In this document: piece after piece, positions 46,727 through 56,966 of the stretch | Layout of the letters: each line of letters begins with the position of its first letter | Numbering within the stretch: the first letter of the stretch is position 1 | Assembly: GCA_016742175.1 (NCBI GenBank) | Contig: JACVCH010000003.1 | Location: 186,001 to 250,000 of the forward strand | Length of the DNA: 64,000 nt | Direction of reading: 5' to 3' | Source: Rhizobiaceae bacterium | GTDB taxonomy: Bacteria; Pseudomonadota; Alphaproteobacteria; Rhizobiales; Rhizobiaceae | Position numbers and translations under genes: made by a program | Notes under the pieces: generated by a model | What the model saw: the letters and a program-made list of their open reading frames with translations, nothing else | Database searches by the model: none | What the model was told of the DNA's origin: nothing

Positions 46727-49700
46727 TCAGACCAGTTCGACGTCGACCACGCCCGGCACCGCCTTCATCGCCGAGGCGATCTGCGGCGACAGTCGGTAGC
46801 GGTCGGGAAGCTCGACCTCGATTTCGCCCTGCCCGCCTTCGCGGATGACGACGAAGCTGACCTGCCCTTCGCCGCGCTGCGACAACTGGCCGGTCAGCGT
46901 CGACAGCGGCGACGGATCGCGAAGGAAGATGCGCAACGCCTTCTGGATGCGCCTGGCCTCCTCTTCCAGCGACACCATGGTCTGGACACGCAGATTGACG
47001 CCTTCGGGCCGGTTTTCGGCCGCAACCGTCACCACAACCGACTTGCCGGGCTCGAGAAGGTCGCGATACTGCGCAAGCATCTCCGAGAAGAGCACCGCCT
47101 CGTACTGCCCGGTCGCGTCGGACAGCATGATGATGCCCATCTTGTTGCCGGTCTTTGTGCGGCGCTCCTGGCGCGAGGTGATCGTGCCCGCGAGCCGGCC
47201 GGCGGACGCCCCCCGCTTGACGGCAGCCTGGAACTCCGCCCAGCCCTGCACGCGCAGCTTTTCGAGCGTCTTCTTGTATTCGTCGAGCGGATGGGCCGAA
47301 AGGTAGAAGCCGACGGCGTTGAACTCGCGGTGGAGGCGATCGGCCGGCAACCACGGCTCGGCGAGCGGCAGGTGCAGCTTTTCGGGCTCGGCGCCGAGCG
47401 CCTGCCCGAAGATGTCGGTCTGGCCGGACGCGGCATTGTCGCTGGCGCGGGCGGCAAGGCCCATCATCCGGTCGAGCCCGGAGGCAAGCGCCGCCCGGTC
47501 GTGGCCGAAACAATCGAACGCGCCGGCCGCGATCAGGCTTTCGAAAACGCGCTTGCCGACGATCTTGGGGTCGATGCGCGAGCAGAAATCCTCGAGGCTC
47601 TCGAACGACTTCTCCTTACGCAGCGCGACGATGTGGTCGACCGCGCCTTCGCCGACGCCCTTGATGGCGGCGAGCGCGTAGAAGATCTTCTTGTCGCCGA
47701 CCTCGAACGGGCGATGGCTGGTCATCACCGAGGGCGGCACGACCTCGATCCCGAGGCGCATCGCATCCTGCCTGAAATCAGACAGTTTCTCGGTGTTGTT
47801 CATGTCGTAGGTCATCGACGCGGCGAGGAATTCGGTCGGGTAGTGCGCCTTCAGATACGCCGTTTGGTACGAGACGATGGCATAGGCGGCGGCGTGCGAC
47901 TTGTTGAAGCCATAGTCGGCGAACTTGGCGAGCAGGTCGAAGATGAAGTTCGCCTGCGGCTTGCCGACGCCGCGTTCCATAGCGCCGTCGACGAAGCGCA
48001 CGCGCTGCTTGTCCATTTCGGCGCGGATCTTCTTGCCCATGGCGCGGCGCAGCAGGTCGGCCTCGCCGAGCGAATAGCCGGATAGCTCCTGCGCGATCTG
48101 CATCACCTGTTCCTGGTAGACGATGACGCCCTGCGTCTCCTTCACCAGATGGTCGATCTTCGGATGGATCGACTCGATCTCCTCCTCGCCGTGCTTGCGG
48201 GCGTTGTAGGTCGGGATGTTCTCCATCGGGCCGGGACGGTAGAGCGCGACGAGCGCGATGATGTCTTCGATGCAGTCCGGCTTCATGCCGACCAGCGCCT
48301 TGCGCATGCCGGCCGATTCCACCTGGAACACGCCGACCGTCTCGCCGCGCGAGAGCATGGCGTAGGTCTTCTCGTCGTCGAGCGGGATGGTCGCGAGGTC
48401 GATGTCGACGCCGCGTCGTTTGATGAGGTCGACCGCGGTCTGCAGCACCGTCAGCGTCTTCAGGCCGAGAAAGTCGAACTTCACCAGCCCCGCCTGTTCG
48501 ACCCACTTCATGTTGAACTGGGTGACCGGCATGTCGGAGCGCGGATCACGGTACATCGGGACGAGCTGCCAGAGCGGCCGGTCGCCGATGACGATGCCGG
48601 CCGCGTGGGTCGAGGCGTGGCGGTAGAGGCCTTCGAGCTTCATCGCGATGTCGAGGAGGTTCTGAACGATCGGCTCCTTCTCGACCTCCTCGGCAAAGCG
48701 CGGCTCGCCCTCGATGGCATCCTTGAGCTTGACCGGGTTGGCGGGGTTCGCAGGCACCATCTTGCACAGCCGATCGACCTGGCCGTAGGGCATCTGGAGG
48801 ACGCGCCCGACGTCGCGCAGCACGGCGCGGGCCTGAAGCGTTCCGAAGGTGATGATCTGGCCGACCTGCTCGCGCCCGTACTTGCCCTGCACGTACCGGA
48901 TCACCTCCTCGCGCCGGTCCTGGCAGAAGTCGATGTCGAAATCGGGCATCGACACGCGCTCGGGATTGAGGAAGCGCTCGAAGAGGAGCGAAAAGCGCAG
49001 CGGGTCGACATCGGTGATGGTAAGCGCATAGGCGACCAGCGAGCCGGCGCCCGAGCCGCGGCCGGGGCCGACGGGAATCCCTTGCGCCTTGCCCCATTTG
49101 ATGAAGTCCGCGACGATCAGGAAGTAGCCGGGGAACTTCATCCGGGTGATGATGCCGATCTCGAATTCCAGCCGCTCGCGATACTGCGCGACCGTGTAGC
49201 CCTTGGTGGGGCCGTGCGCGGCAAGGCGCGCGTCGAGGCCTTCGCGGGCCTGGCGGGCGAGTTCGTCGGCCTCGGCCTGGAGCGCGGCATCCGCGTCGGC
49301 CGCGTCGTTGCCGGTGAAGCGCGGCAGGATCGGGTCGCGCGTCCTCGGATAGTAGGAGCAGCGGCGGGCGATCTCGATGGTGGATGCGAGCGCCTCGGGC
49401 AGGTCGGCGAAGAGCGCGGCCATTTCCTTTTGCGTGCGCAGATAGTGGTCGGGCGTCAGCCGGCGGCGCTCGTCGACGGCGACGACCGAGCCTTCGGCGA
49501 TCGCCATCAGCGCGTCATGGGCGTCATAGTCGGCGGCGGCAGGGAAGAAGGCCTCGTTGGTGGCGACGAGCGGCAAATCGTGCGCGTAGGCGAGTTCGAT
49601 GGTCGCGGCTTCCAGAGCGCGGTCGTAGCCTGTGGGGCGCTGCAGCTCGACATAGAGCCGGTCGCCGTACCAGTCCTTCAACTGGAGAAGGCGCTGCTCG

Positions 49701-50203
49701 GCGAGCCCCGGCTGCTCGGCCTTGAGCGCCGCGCCAACCGGGCCACGGTCGCTGCCGGTGAGGCAGATGATGCCCTCGCAGCGCTCCACCAGCCACTCGG
49801 CGAGCACCTGGACGGGTTCGCCGGCCGGCACGTCGAGATAGGACTTCGAAACGAGGTCGACCAGATTGGCGTAGCCACGCTCGTTCGCCGCGATCAGCAC
49901 CAGCGGCGTCAGGCCACGATCGTGTTTGCGCGCGTTGCGGCCATTGTCCTGCGCGTCGCCGAAATTGACGTCGATCTGGCAGCCGACGATGGGCTGCACG
50001 CCGTCCTTCACCGCCTTCTGCGCGAATTCGAGCGCGCCGAAGAGGTTGTTGGTGTCGGCGATGCCAATGGCCGGCGCCTGGTCCTTGACCGCGTGGCCGA
50101 CGATCTTGCCGACCGGCAGCGCGCCTTCGAGGAGCGAATAGGCCGAATGGACCCGAAGATGGACAAAGCGATTCGAAACAGCGCTGGCCGGGCTGGCGGT
50201 CAT
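46727..50203 (-). CDS. dnaE: DNA polymerase III subunit alpha
   Basis: A 1158-aa C-family replicative polymerase. The N-terminal PHP domain starts FVHLRVHSAYSLLEGAL. The palm has GPGRGSGAGSLVAYALTITDVDPLRFSLLFERFLNP followed by MPDFDIDFCQDRREEVIRYV with the catalytic Asp pair (about residues 415-460). The HhH and OB-fold (AGTITSRQERRTKTGNKMGIIMLSD) parts follow. I start at the ATG 50201-50203; a GTG at 50263 in frame would add 20 residues. This is DnaE1-type, not the error-prone DnaE2, because it is full length and lacks imuA/imuB beside it. Confidence 0.96.
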   Translation of the reverse strand: MTASPASAVSNRFVHLRVHSAYSLLEGALPVGKIVGHAVKDQAPAIGIADTNNLFGALEFAQKAVKDGVQPIVGCQIDVNFGDAQDNGRNARKHDRGLTPLVLIAANERGYANLVDLVSKSYLDVPAGEPVQVLAEWLVERCEGIICLTGSDRGPVGAALKAEQPGLAEQRLLQLKDWYGDRLYVELQRPTGYDRALEAATIELAYAHDLPLVATNEAFFPAAADYDAHDALMAIAEGSVVAVDERRRLTPDHYLRTQKEMAALFADLPEALASTIEIARRCSYYPRTRDPILPRFTGNDAADADAALQAEADELARQAREGLDARLAAHGPTKGYTVAQYRERLEFEIGIITRMKFPGYFLIVADFIKWGKAQGIPVGPGRGSGAGSLVAYALTITDVDPLRFSLLFERFLNPERVSMPDFDIDFCQDRREEVIRYVQGKYGREQVGQIITFGTLQARAVLRDVGRVLQMPYGQVDRLCKMVPANPANPVKLKDAIEGEPRFAEEVEKEPIVQNLLDIAMKLEGLYRHASTHAAGIVIGDRPLWQLVPMYRDPRSDMPVTQFNMKWVEQAGLVKFDFLGLKTLTVLQTAVDLIKRRGVDIDLATIPLDDEKTYAMLSRGETVGVFQVESAGMRKALVGMKPDCIEDIIALVALYRPGPMENIPTYNARKHGEEEIESIHPKIDHLVKETQGVIVYQEQVMQIAQELSGYSLGEADLLRRAMGKKIRAEMDKQRVRFVDGAMERGVGKPQANFIFDLLAKFADYGFNKSHAAAYAIVSYQTAYLKAHYPTEFLAASMTYDMNNTEKLSDFRQDAMRLGIEVVPPSVMTSHRPFEVGDKKIFYALAAIKGVGEGAVDHIVALRKEKSFESLEDFCSRIDPKIVGKRVFESLIAAGAFDCFGHDRAALASGLDRMMGLAARASDNAASGQTDIFGQALGAEPEKLHLPLAEPWLPADRLHREFNAVGFYLSAHPLDEYKKTLEKLRVQGWAEFQAAVKRGASAGRLAGTITSRQERRTKTGNKMGIIMLSDATGQYEAVLFSEMLAQYRDLLEPGKSVVVTVAAENRPEGVNLRVQTMVSLEEEARRIQKALRIFLRDPSPLSTLTGQLSQRGEGQVSFVVIREGGQGEIEVELPDRYRLSPQIASAMKAVPGVVDVELV

Positions 50204-50356
50204 GTCGGGCTTTCGCAAGAGGAGTCGGGTGTCATTGTGGGATCGAGCTGGAGCGATGTCCACCCTGCCCCCGACCTTTCAACACGAGAGCCGGCTTGAA
50301 CGCCGGCGCGATTCCTGAAACCCTTGTGGGCAACAGAAAAACGCCGAGGAAACAAC

Positions 50357-51484
<1,128 letters not shown>

Positions 51485-51488
51485 TGCC

Positions 51489-52469
51489 ATGCGCCGGGGA
51501 GCGAAGTTCGCGATCGGGATGGCGCTCGGCGCGGCGGTCCTCGGCTTTGCGATCTTCCTCGGCTTCGGTGCGGTCAAGACGTCGCAATTCCTCAGCCAGA
51601 CCCTGACCGTCGGCAATCCGACCGCGCAGGGCGAAGGCGGCGGCTGGCCGGCGCCGGAGGGTCCGACCGACATCGGCTATCGCGGCGATCCGGGCGCGGC
51701 CTTCGGCTTCCCGTTCGAGGAGGTCGCGATCGACACCGATCTCGGCGCAATGCCCGCCTGGCTGGTCGAACCGGAAGGCGGCGTCGCCGAAGGCGCGCGC
51801 TGGGCCATCTTCGTCCACGGCATCGGCGGGCGGCGCGAGAACGGCTACCGCTTCCTGCCGACCTTGCGCGATGCCGGCATGCCGGTGCTGATGATCGCCT
51901 ATCGCAACGACGAGGGCGCGCTGCCCTCGACCGAAGGGCTTTACGCGTTCGGCCTGTCCGAATGGCAGGACCTCGACGCGGCGGTGCGCTTCGCGGATGG
52001 CGCGGGGGCTGGTCCCATTCTGCTGGTCGCCGAATCGATGGGCGGCGCGATCGTCGGCCAGTTCCTGCGCCGATCCGATCAGGCGGGCCGGGTCGACGCG
52101 ATCGCCCTCGACGCCCCGGCGCTCGACCTGCCCGCCCTCGTCGCGAGCAACATCGCGGGGGCGGGCGTTCCGATGTCTGGCCTTGTCGCAAGGGCTGGCT
52201 TACGGCTTTTCGGCTGGGAGCGCGGACTGGACTTCGCGTCCACGCGCACGATCGACGAATTGGCGGACTTTCCGGGGCCCGTCTTCCTGTCGCACGGCGC
52301 GCGCGACCGGCTGGTGCCGGTTTCGGTGAGCGACGAACTTGCCGATGCGCGGACGGGCAGAATCGACTATCTGAGGACCGAGGCCGATCACATCCAATCC
52401 TATAAAGAAAACCCGGAACGGCACGATACGGCGCTTCGCGCGTTTATCGCCAAGCTGCCACGGGGGTAG
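51489..52469 (+). CDS. Membrane-anchored alpha/beta hydrolase
   Basis: A 326-aa alpha/beta hydrolase with an N-terminal signal anchor (AIGMALGAAVLGFAIFLGFGAV). The oxyanion strand is WAIFVHGIGGRRENGYRFLPTLRDAG (about residues 106-131), the nucleophile elbow LLVAESMGGAIVG (Ser, a G-x-S-x-G variant with Ala first), the acid FLSHGARDRLVPVSV and the His in EADHIQSY. The active site faces the periplasm if the anchor stays. Substrate is unknown. It begins 4 nt after frmA and may be cotranscribed. Confidence 0.82.
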   Translation: MRRGAKFAIGMALGAAVLGFAIFLGFGAVKTSQFLSQTLTVGNPTAQGEGGGWPAPEGPTDIGYRGDPGAAFGFPFEEVAIDTDLGAMPAWLVEPEGGVAEGARWAIFVHGIGGRRENGYRFLPTLRDAGMPVLMIAYRNDEGALPSTEGLYAFGLSEWQDLDAAVRFADGAGAGPILLVAESMGGAIVGQFLRRSDQAGRVDAIALDAPALDLPALVASNIAGAGVPMSGLVARAGLRLFGWERGLDFASTRTIDELADFPGPVFLSHGARDRLVPVSVSDELADARTGRIDYLRTEADHIQSYKENPERHDTALRAFIAKLPRG

Positions 52470-52522
52470 CTGGAGACGCGGGCCTGGCCCGCGCTCCCGG
52501 ACCGAAGCTCAGGAACCATTCG

Positions 52523-53347
52523 ATGACGATTGCAAAGACCCTGATGCTTGCTGCGGCAGGCGTTTCGCTGATGGCCCTTGCCGCATGCGGCGAGGACGAG
52601 ACGGCGACCTCCCAGGCCGAGCCAACGCCGCCGGTGCAGACCGAACCGGCCGATCCGGACCTCGACCAGACGCTGGACGACGCCGAGGAAGCGGCCGGCG
52701 ACGCGCTGTCGCGCATGCGCGAGGCTGCCGAAGAGGCGGCGAGCGAAGCGGGCAGAATTGCCGGCGAGGCGCGCACGCGTGCGGAAGAGGCGCTGGAAGA
52801 CGCCGGGCCGACGCTCGACCGCGCAGGCGAGGTTGCCGGCCAGATCGGCGCTTCGGTGGGCGAGATCATCGAGCGCGCGCGCGGCGACATCGAGCGGGCG
52901 GCGAGCGAACTGGAAGCGCGGATCAACGAGGCGACCGGCGGCGACGTGCCGGACGGGCCGGCGGGCGATCCTTCGGCGCTGCTGGCGGCCGAAGACGAGC
53001 TCAACGCCGACACCCGCGCAGCGGCCCGCGCTTCGATGGCCGATGTCGGTCCCGACTATGTCGGCGCCTGGGCCGAGAATGCCGAAGGGTGCGCCCGCAT
53101 CGACCAGGAGCCGATCGAGCTCTTCGCGGTGATCACGCCGACGACGATCCGCCGCTACGAGAGCGTCTGCAACATCGAGCCGGGCGAAACGGTCGACGGC
53201 GTGACGACGGTTTCGGCCACCTGCTTCGCCGAGGGCGAGACCGAGGAGCGCCAGATCACACTCGACACCTCCGAGCCCGACACGCTGCGCATCGGCCAGG
53301 CGACCGGCGACGAAGGCATCGCGTTGACCCAGTGCAGCCTGCCGTGA
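52523..53347 (+). CDS. Acidic lipoprotein with amphipathic helical region
   Basis: A 274-aa lipoprotein: signal MTIAKTLMLAAAGVSLMALAAC with a lipobox (ALAAC). Residues about 45-150 are an Ala/Glu/Arg-rich amphipathic helix (DALSRMREAAEEAASEAGRI). The C-terminal 90 residues form a separate domain with four Cys (EGCARI, ESVCNI, ATCFAE, TQCSLP), likely two disulfides. I do not recognise the family. It overlaps the UPF0178 gene by GTGA. Confidence 0.75.
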   Translation: MTIAKTLMLAAAGVSLMALAACGEDETATSQAEPTPPVQTEPADPDLDQTLDDAEEAAGDALSRMREAAEEAASEAGRIAGEARTRAEEALEDAGPTLDRAGEVAGQIGASVGEIIERARGDIERAASELEARINEATGGDVPDGPAGDPSALLAAEDELNADTRAAARASMADVGPDYVGAWAENAEGCARIDQEPIELFAVITPTTIRRYESVCNIEPGETVDGVTTVSATCFAEGETEERQITLDTSEPDTLRIGQATGDEGIALTQCSLP

Positions 53348-53802
53348 CCAAGCCTGCCATCTTCGTCGACGCGGATGCCTGTCCGGTCAAGAACGAGGTG
53401 CTGAAAGTTGCCGAACGTCACGATCTGGTCGTGACGTTCGTCGCCAATGGCGGACTGCGCCCGTCGCGCGACCCGATGGTGCGCAACGTCGTCGTCTCCG
53501 CCGGCTTCGACGCCGCGGACGACTGGATCGTCGACAATGCGGCGGCGAACGACATCGTCATCACCGCCGACATCCCGCTCGCCGCGCGCGGCGTCGAAAA
53601 GGGCTGCCATGTCATCGGCATGACCGGCCAGCCCTTTACGCCCGAGACGATCGGCATGGCGGTGGCGATGCGCGATTTGAAGCAGAATTTGCGCGAGAGC
53701 GGCGAGATCAAGGGCTACAACGCCGCCTTCTCGCCGAAGGACCGTTCGCGCTTCCTGGAGACGCTGGACCGGACGATCCGGCGCGCATTGAATTCGCAGT
53801 GA
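53344..53802 (+). CDS. UPF0178 (YaiI/YqxD) family protein
   Basis: A 152-aa PIN-like DUF188 protein. The signature IFVDADACPVKNEVLKVAERHDL is at the N-terminus, followed by DDWIVDNAAANDIVITADIPLAA with more acidic residues, and the family tail FSPKDRSRFLETLDR. The fold is that of nucleases; activity is not established. The start is a GTG overlapping the stop of the lipoprotein gene. fghA follows 7 nt later. Confidence 0.9.
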   Translation: MTKPAIFVDADACPVKNEVLKVAERHDLVVTFVANGGLRPSRDPMVRNVVVSAGFDAADDWIVDNAAANDIVITADIPLAARGVEKGCHVIGMTGQPFTPETIGMAVAMRDLKQNLRESGEIKGYNAAFSPKDRSRFLETLDRTIRRALNSQ

Positions 53803-53809
53803 GGGATTG

Positions 53810-54652
53810 ATGAAGACGATATCGGAAGCGAAAGCCCATGGCGGGGTCCAGGGCGTCTATTCGCATGGGTCGCAGACGTGCGGCTGCGACATGACTTTCG
53901 CGGTCTTCGTGCCGCCGCAGGCGAAGCACGGCCCCTGCCCGGTGCTCTGGTATCTGTCGGGGCTCACCTGCACGCATGCCAACGTCATGGACAAGGGCGA
54001 ATATCGACGGCTGGCGGCCGAACTCGGCCTGATCGTCGTCTGTCCGGACACCAGCCCGCGCGGCGAAGGTGTCGCGGACGAGCCGGACAACTGGCAGTTC
54101 GGCAAGGGCGCCGGCTTCTACGTCGACGCGACCGAGGAGCCGTTTGCGAAGCACTACCGGATGTATTCCTACGTCACCGAGGAATTGCCGAAGCTGATCG
54201 CGGCGAATTTTCCCGCCGACATGGCGCGGCAGTCGATCTTCGGCCATTCGATGGGCGGGCATGGAGCGATGACGATCGCGCTGAAGCATCCCGACCGATT
54301 CCGCTCGTGCTCCGCCTTCGCGCCGATCGTGCAACCGTCGACGGCCGGCTGGTCGAAGCCGGCCTTCGAGAAATATCTCGGGACGGATGACGCCGCGTGG
54401 CGGACCTATGACGCGACGGCGCTGGTCGAGGACGGTGCGCGCTTTCCCGAGTTCCTGATCGACCAGGGCACGGCCGACGGCTTTCTCGACGACGGCCTGC
54501 GGCCGTGGCTTTTCGAGGCGGCGGTGAAGGGGACGGATATCGGCCTGACCTTGAGGATGCAGGAGGACTACGACCATTCCTATTTCTTCATCTCGACCTT
54601 CATGGACGACCATCTGCGCTGGCATGCGGAGCGGCTCGCCGCTGCCAAATGA
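53810..54652 (+). CDS. fghA: S-formylglutathione hydrolase
   Basis: A 280-aa esterase D-type alpha/beta hydrolase that releases formate and glutathione. The oxyanion part is VLWYLSGLTCTHANVMDKGEY, the nucleophile SIFGHSMGGHGAMTIALKHP (Ser about residue 147), the acid FLIDQGTADGFLDDGLRP and the catalytic His in EDYDHSYFFISTF. GAGGG precedes the ATG. With frmA upstream it completes glutathione-dependent formaldehyde oxidation; the intervening genes lie in the same direction with tiny gaps, so a single operon is likely. Confidence 0.96.
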   Translation: MKTISEAKAHGGVQGVYSHGSQTCGCDMTFAVFVPPQAKHGPCPVLWYLSGLTCTHANVMDKGEYRRLAAELGLIVVCPDTSPRGEGVADEPDNWQFGKGAGFYVDATEEPFAKHYRMYSYVTEELPKLIAANFPADMARQSIFGHSMGGHGAMTIALKHPDRFRSCSAFAPIVQPSTAGWSKPAFEKYLGTDDAAWRTYDATALVEDGARFPEFLIDQGTADGFLDDGLRPWLFEAAVKGTDIGLTLRMQEDYDHSYFFISTFMDDHLRWHAERLAAAK

Positions 54653-54796
54653 CATCAACATGATCTGCTAATATCCGGGGATCGTTGAAGAACCCACCCG
54701 ACGGTTGCGGTCGCGTTGCGGTTGCTTCATGTTTGGCGGCGCGCGGCTGACCGGCATGCGCGTGCAATCAGACAGACAACCCAGGGGGTGGCACAG

Positions 54797-55204
54797 GTGC
54801 CTGACACCGCGACGATCTATTCCGAAAATCCCGACCTCGACACGCTGGGGGGACGCCTTTCACGCGCCCGCGACGCGGTCGGAATGACCACAGCGCAGCT
54901 TGCGCGCCGGCTTGGCGTCCAGACCGCGACGCTGCAGGCTTGGGAGACCGATCGTTCGCAGCCGCGCGCCAACCGGCTTTCCATGCTGGCGGGCGTGCTC
55001 AATGTCAGCCTGTCCTGGCTGCTCTACGGCGTCGGCACGGCGCCGGTGGAAGACGATGCGCGCGACGACACGGTGCGCGCGATTTCGGCGCAGCTTGGCG
55101 AACTGAAGCGGCTTCATGCGCAAAGCGCCACCGTGATTTCGCAGATCGAGGATGAGTTGCGGATATTCGCCCGCGAGGGTGACAAGGCCGGCGCAATCGT
55201 CTAG
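54797..55204 (+). CDS. XRE-family transcriptional regulator
   Basis: A 135-aa protein with a helix-turn-helix (LGGRLSRARDAVGMTTAQLARRLGVQTATLQAWETDRSQPRANRLSMLAGVLNVSLSWLL, residues about 17-76) and a helical C-terminal tail (AISAQLGELKRLHAQSATVISQIEDELRIF) for oligomerisation. It starts with GTG after CAGGGGGTGG. The 144-nt stretch 54653-54796 after fghA should contain its promoter; TAATAT occurs near 54670 but no well-spaced -35. Its target is unknown; it stands directly before the glycine riboswitch. Confidence 0.8.
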   Translation: MPDTATIYSENPDLDTLGGRLSRARDAVGMTTAQLARRLGVQTATLQAWETDRSQPRANRLSMLAGVLNVSLSWLLYGVGTAPVEDDARDDTVRAISAQLGELKRLHAQSATVISQIEDELRIFAREGDKAGAIV

Positions 55205-55242
55205 CGTCGATTCCGTCAGGGGTGCTTGCACTCCGCCGGTTT

Positions 55243-55431
55243 GCGGGAGAGAGCGGTTCGGCATGCGCCGGAATCGCCGCCGAAGGGGAAATCGCCCGAA
55301 ATCTCTCAGGCAAAAGAACCGTCTGCCGGCCAAGACGCTCTGGAAAGTCGGGGTTTTCACCCCGCGCCGAAGGTGTAAGCGCTGCCGACAGGGTTCCGGT
55401 CGCGCGAGTCTCTCAGGCTTCCGACAGAGGG
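55243..55431 (+). promoter_or_regulatory. Tandem glycine riboswitch of the gcv operon
   Basis: Two aptamers in series. The first (55243-about 55328) carries GGGAGAGA, CCGCCGAAGG and ATCTCTCAGGCAAAAG; the second (about 55338-55431) carries CTGGAAAG, GCGCCGAAGGTGTAAGCGC and GTCTCTCAGGCTTCCGAC, with its P1 closed by GTCGG/CCGAC. These are the conserved glycine-aptamer cores. It is 52 nt before the gcvT start, so it would switch the glycine cleavage operon on with glycine. No separate terminator is visible; control may be through the ribosome-binding site. Confidence 0.95.
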
Positions 55432-55482
55432 GCACGAACATGCCGCGCGAGCGGCTGGATACGTGCGACCTTTGGAGGCCGA

Positions 55483-56580
55483 ATGGCGGAACCGGGCGAA
55501 CTGAAACGACTCCCACTACACGATCTGCACGCGGCGGCGGGCGCCAAGTTCGGCGGATTCGCCGGCTGGTCGATGCCGCTGACCTATCCCGCAGGCGTCA
55601 TGAAGGAACACCTCCATTGCCGCGAGGCGGCCGGGCTGTTCGACATCTCGCACATGAAGCTGTTTGTGGTCTCGGGTCGCGAGGCTGCTGAAGCACTGTC
55701 GCGCGCCTGCCCGATCGCGGCTGACGGGCTGGCGACGGGACAGTCCAAATACACCTTCTTCCTGAACGACGAAGCCGGCATCCTTGATGATCTGATCGTC
55801 ACGCGGGTGGGCGGCGAACGCTTCGTCGTCGTCGCCAATGCCGGCAATGCAGCAACCGACGAGGCGCATCTGCGCAAGATCGCATCGGGCTTCGACTGCA
55901 CGGTCGAGGCGCTCGACCGCGTGTTTCTCGCCTTGCAGGGGCCGCAGGCCGAGGCCGTCGCGCGCGATGCCGGGCTCGATATTGCCGGTCTTGGCTTCAT
56001 GAACGGCAAGGAAACTGTCGGTGGCGGCTTCATTGCGCGCAGTGGCTATACCGGCGAAGACGGGTTTGAGATTGCCGCTCCGCTCGATGCGGCGCAGGCG
56101 CTTGCCGAAAAACTCGCGGCCGATCCCCGCGTCGAGTGGATCGGCCTTGCCGCGCGCGACAGCCTCAGGCTCGAGGCGGGGCTTTGCCTGCACGGGCGGG
56201 ACATCACGCCGGACACGAACCCGGTCGATGCCGGGCTGATCTGGGCGATCCCGAAAACACTTCGCTCAGGCGGCGCATATGTCGGCGCCGATGCGCTCGC
56301 CGCTGCGATTGCCGCAGGGCCGCGTCGCAAGCGCGTCGGCCTGACGCCCGAAGGGCGCCAGCCGGTGCGTGCCGGGGCGGCGCTCGTCGACGGCGACGGC
56401 GTCGCAGTCGGCACGGTCACGTCGGGCGGGTTCGGGCCGTCCTTCGGTGGGCCGGTCGCCATGGGCAGCGTCGATGTCGATGCTCTCGACAAGCCGATTT
56501 TCGCGGAGGTGCGCGGCAACCGCTTGCCTCTCGCGCTCCACCCTCTTCCGTTCCAGCCACATCGCATGCGCAAAGGATGA
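55483..56580 (+). CDS. gcvT: Glycine cleavage system aminomethyltransferase (T protein)
   Basis: A 365-aa T protein moving the methylene group from H protein to tetrahydrofolate. Signatures are [44 protein letters not shown] at the N-terminus, [11 protein letters not shown] near residue 180, and [21 protein letters not shown] near 220. The ATG at 55483 is preceded by GGAGG. The frame is open upstream into the riboswitch but does not code there. gcvH overlaps or abuts. Confidence 0.97.
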   Translation: MAEPGELKRLPLHDLHAAAGAKFGGFAGWSMPLTYPAGVMKEHLHCREAAGLFDISHMKLFVVSGREAAEALSRACPIAADGLATGQSKYTFFLNDEAGILDDLIVTRVGGERFVVVANAGNAATDEAHLRKIASGFDCTVEALDRVFLALQGPQAEAVARDAGLDIAGLGFMNGKETVGGGFIARSGYTGEDGFEIAAPLDAAQALAEKLAADPRVEWIGLAARDSLRLEAGLCLHGRDITPDTNPVDAGLIWAIPKTLRSGGAYVGADALAAAIAAGPRRKRVGLTPEGRQPVRAGAALVDGDGVAVGTVTSGGFGPSFGGPVAMGSVDVDALDKPIFAEVRGNRLPLALHPLPFQPHRMRKG

Positions 56581-56585
56581 CGCAG

Positions 56586-56954
56586 ATGGCCCAGACTTTT
56601 TTCACCGAAGACCATGAATGGGTTCGCGTCGAGGGCGACATTGCGACCGTCGGGATTACCAATTACGCGCAGGAACAGCTCGGTGACCTCGTCTTCGTCG
56701 AACTGCCCGAAAAGGGCCGGACCATCGACAAGGGCGACACGGTCGTCGTCGTCGAATCGGTCAAGGCCGCGTCCGACGTCTATGCCCCGCTCGCCGGCGA
56801 GGTGACGGAGGTCAATGACGGGCTGTCGGACAATCCCGGGCTGGTCAATTCGGCCGCCGAGAAGGATGGCTGGCTGTGGAAGATGAAGCTCGCCGACAAG
56901 GCCGCGCTCGACGGCCTGATGGACCGCGCCGCCTATGACGCGACGACGGCCTGA
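56586..56954 (+). CDS. gcvH: Glycine cleavage system H protein
   Basis: A 122-aa lipoyl carrier: [38 protein letters not shown] at the N-terminus, lipoylated Lys in [14 protein letters not shown] (about residue 60), and [20 protein letters not shown] near the end. I use the ATG at 56586, 9 nt after AAAGG; an ATG at 56577 overlaps the gcvT stop and would add three residues. Confidence 0.97.
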   Translation: MAQTFFTEDHEWVRVEGDIATVGITNYAQEQLGDLVFVELPEKGRTIDKGDTVVVVESVKAASDVYAPLAGEVTEVNDGLSDNPGLVNSAAEKDGWLWKMKLADKAALDGLMDRAAYDATTA

Positions 56955-56966
56955 CGGAGAGCACCG

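Noticed and set aside
48149-50299. A 716-codon plus-strand frame antisense to dnaE
   Set aside because: Same GC-driven shadow effect; the dnaE catalytic and PHP motifs on the other strand are complete.
54797-55204. XRE gene as the antitoxin of a toxin-antitoxin pair
   Set aside because: No small partner gene is adjacent; the neighbours are fghA and the glycine riboswitch.
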